A DNA stretch of 6,503 nucleotides from the NCBI GenBank assembly GCA_900769385.1, contig CAAGGO010000353.1:1-6503 (forward strand), written 5' to 3'. How positions within the stretch are numbered: the stretch's first letter is position 1; the number at the start of each line of letters is the position of its first letter. Positions 6,069 to 6,503 of the stretch are shown piece by piece. This DNA is from Rikenellaceae bacterium (lineage in GTDB: Bacteria > Bacteroidota > Bacteroidia > Bacteroidales > UBA932). The notes under the pieces were generated by a model, which saw only the letters and a list, made by a program, of their open reading frames with translations, did not search any database and was not told the DNA's origin. The position numbers and the translations under genes are program-made.

Positions 6069-6503
6069 TTAATATCCCAGATTTTCGCCTTTTAGAAGGG
6101 TCTGGAAGAAGTGGATATGCTGCTCAAGGGCAAATCCCCAATACTGCCAAGAGTGTTTGCCAGGGGTAAGGAGTACAAAGTGGGGGATACCCATATAACG
6201 GCATTTTTCAGTGAAAAGGTCTGTACATCTTACGTAGAAATCATCATAACCGCAGCTTACAATGAACGGTTTGTTCTTTCCTGCAAGCTTGTGTACCCTG
6301 TTGATTGCACTCTCCTGTGCAAGTCTCTCAGTTTTGTCTCCAATAACCTTTGAGATCTCCTTCTCTTTAAGTGGGGTAAGCTCAAGGTCAAGCACGCCGC
6401 TCATGCTTCCTGCAGATTTGAATACATCAGGATTGTCAAGGAACAGGTTCATTGCTCCGTGGCCTCCCATACTCAAGCCTGTGATGAAGGTGTTGTCGGG
6501 AAG
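6069..6503 (-). CDS. Alpha/beta-hydrolase esterase (esterase D/tributyrin esterase type), C-terminal part
   Basis: The frame enters from the right edge and ends at TAA 6071-6069. The visible 144 residues are the C-terminal half of a putative-esterase (PF00756-type) hydrolase that cleaves carboxylic ester or acyl bonds. The visible part begins LPDNTFITGLSMGGHGAM, containing the nucleophile elbow GLSMGG (serine in GxSxG). Further on, SCGYDDFYVRC carries the likely catalytic aspartate, and LTPGKHSWQYW carries the likely catalytic histidine. The whole triad is thus visible and intact. The protein ends LLKGENLGY. The N-terminus, including any signal peptide, lies outside the window, so its location is unknown. 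It is on the same strand as the MFS operon, 98 bp upstream of the 39-codon gene. No clear terminator lies between, so some read-through is possible. Confidence 0.88.
   Translation of the reverse strand, partial: LPDNTFITGLSMGGHGAMNLFLDNPDVFKSAGSMSGVLDLELTPLKEKEISKVIGDKTERLAQESAINRVHKLAGKNKPFIVSCGYDDFYVRCTDLFTEKCRYMGIPHFVLLTPGKHSWQYWGFALEQHIHFFQTLLKGENLGY

Noticed and set aside
6474..6476. TTG at 6476 as the start of the esterase gene
   Set aside because: The frame stays open to the window edge and the upstream codons read LPDNTFITG, normal sequence before the GLSMGG elbow. The gene is cut by the window, not short.

Overview
The window looks like a stretch of a Bacteroidales chromosome (Bacteroides, Prevotella or a relative). 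Three things point there. One is an outer-membrane barrel resembling the DUF6850 family, preceded by what may be the end of a DUF4876-type lipoprotein. The second is intergenic regions carrying TAnnTTTG-type -7 elements, as used by the Bacteroidetes primary sigma factor. The third is start codons that mostly lack a strong Shine-Dalgarno sequence. No tRNA, rRNA, CRISPR array, insertion sequence or phage gene was seen. Most of the window is ordinary chromosomal gene content.

Layout from left to right. Positions 1-1718 (+) hold the last 44 codons of an exported/surface protein gene, then after 26 bp a 518-residue outer-membrane beta-barrel protein. A strong hairpin at 1744-1775, flanked by an A-rich and a T-rich side, ends this unit and can also serve the gene converging on it. 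Positions 1800-3080 (-) encode an NCS2/AzgA-type purine permease. It is divergent from a nitroreductase-family flavoprotein (3162-3806, +), and the two share an 81-bp intergenic region with back-to-back -7 elements. The nitroreductase gene runs tail to tail into a metallo-beta-lactamase-fold protein gene (3775-4686, -), with 32 bp of coding overlap.

That metallo-hydrolase gene is the last of a very tight leftward set: a 39-codon predicted single-span membrane protein (5851-5970), an MFS transporter (4688-5851, stop and start sharing one base as TAATG) and the metallo-hydrolase (1-bp gap, TAATATG). The arrangement suggests one transcript with translational coupling. A TAnnTTTG element at 6010-6017 probably drives it. 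Farther right, on the same strand, is the C-terminal part of an alpha/beta-hydrolase esterase (6069 to beyond the window end).

The most interesting feature is a perfect 14-bp inverted repeat (5955-5968 and 6045-6058) that brackets the promoter of the MFS operon. One arm lies on the start of the 39-codon gene. It could mark an invertible (phase-variable) promoter, or a long-range RNA hairpin that hides the start codon in read-through transcripts from the esterase gene. Chance in AT-rich DNA is not excluded. No recombinase gene is present in the window.
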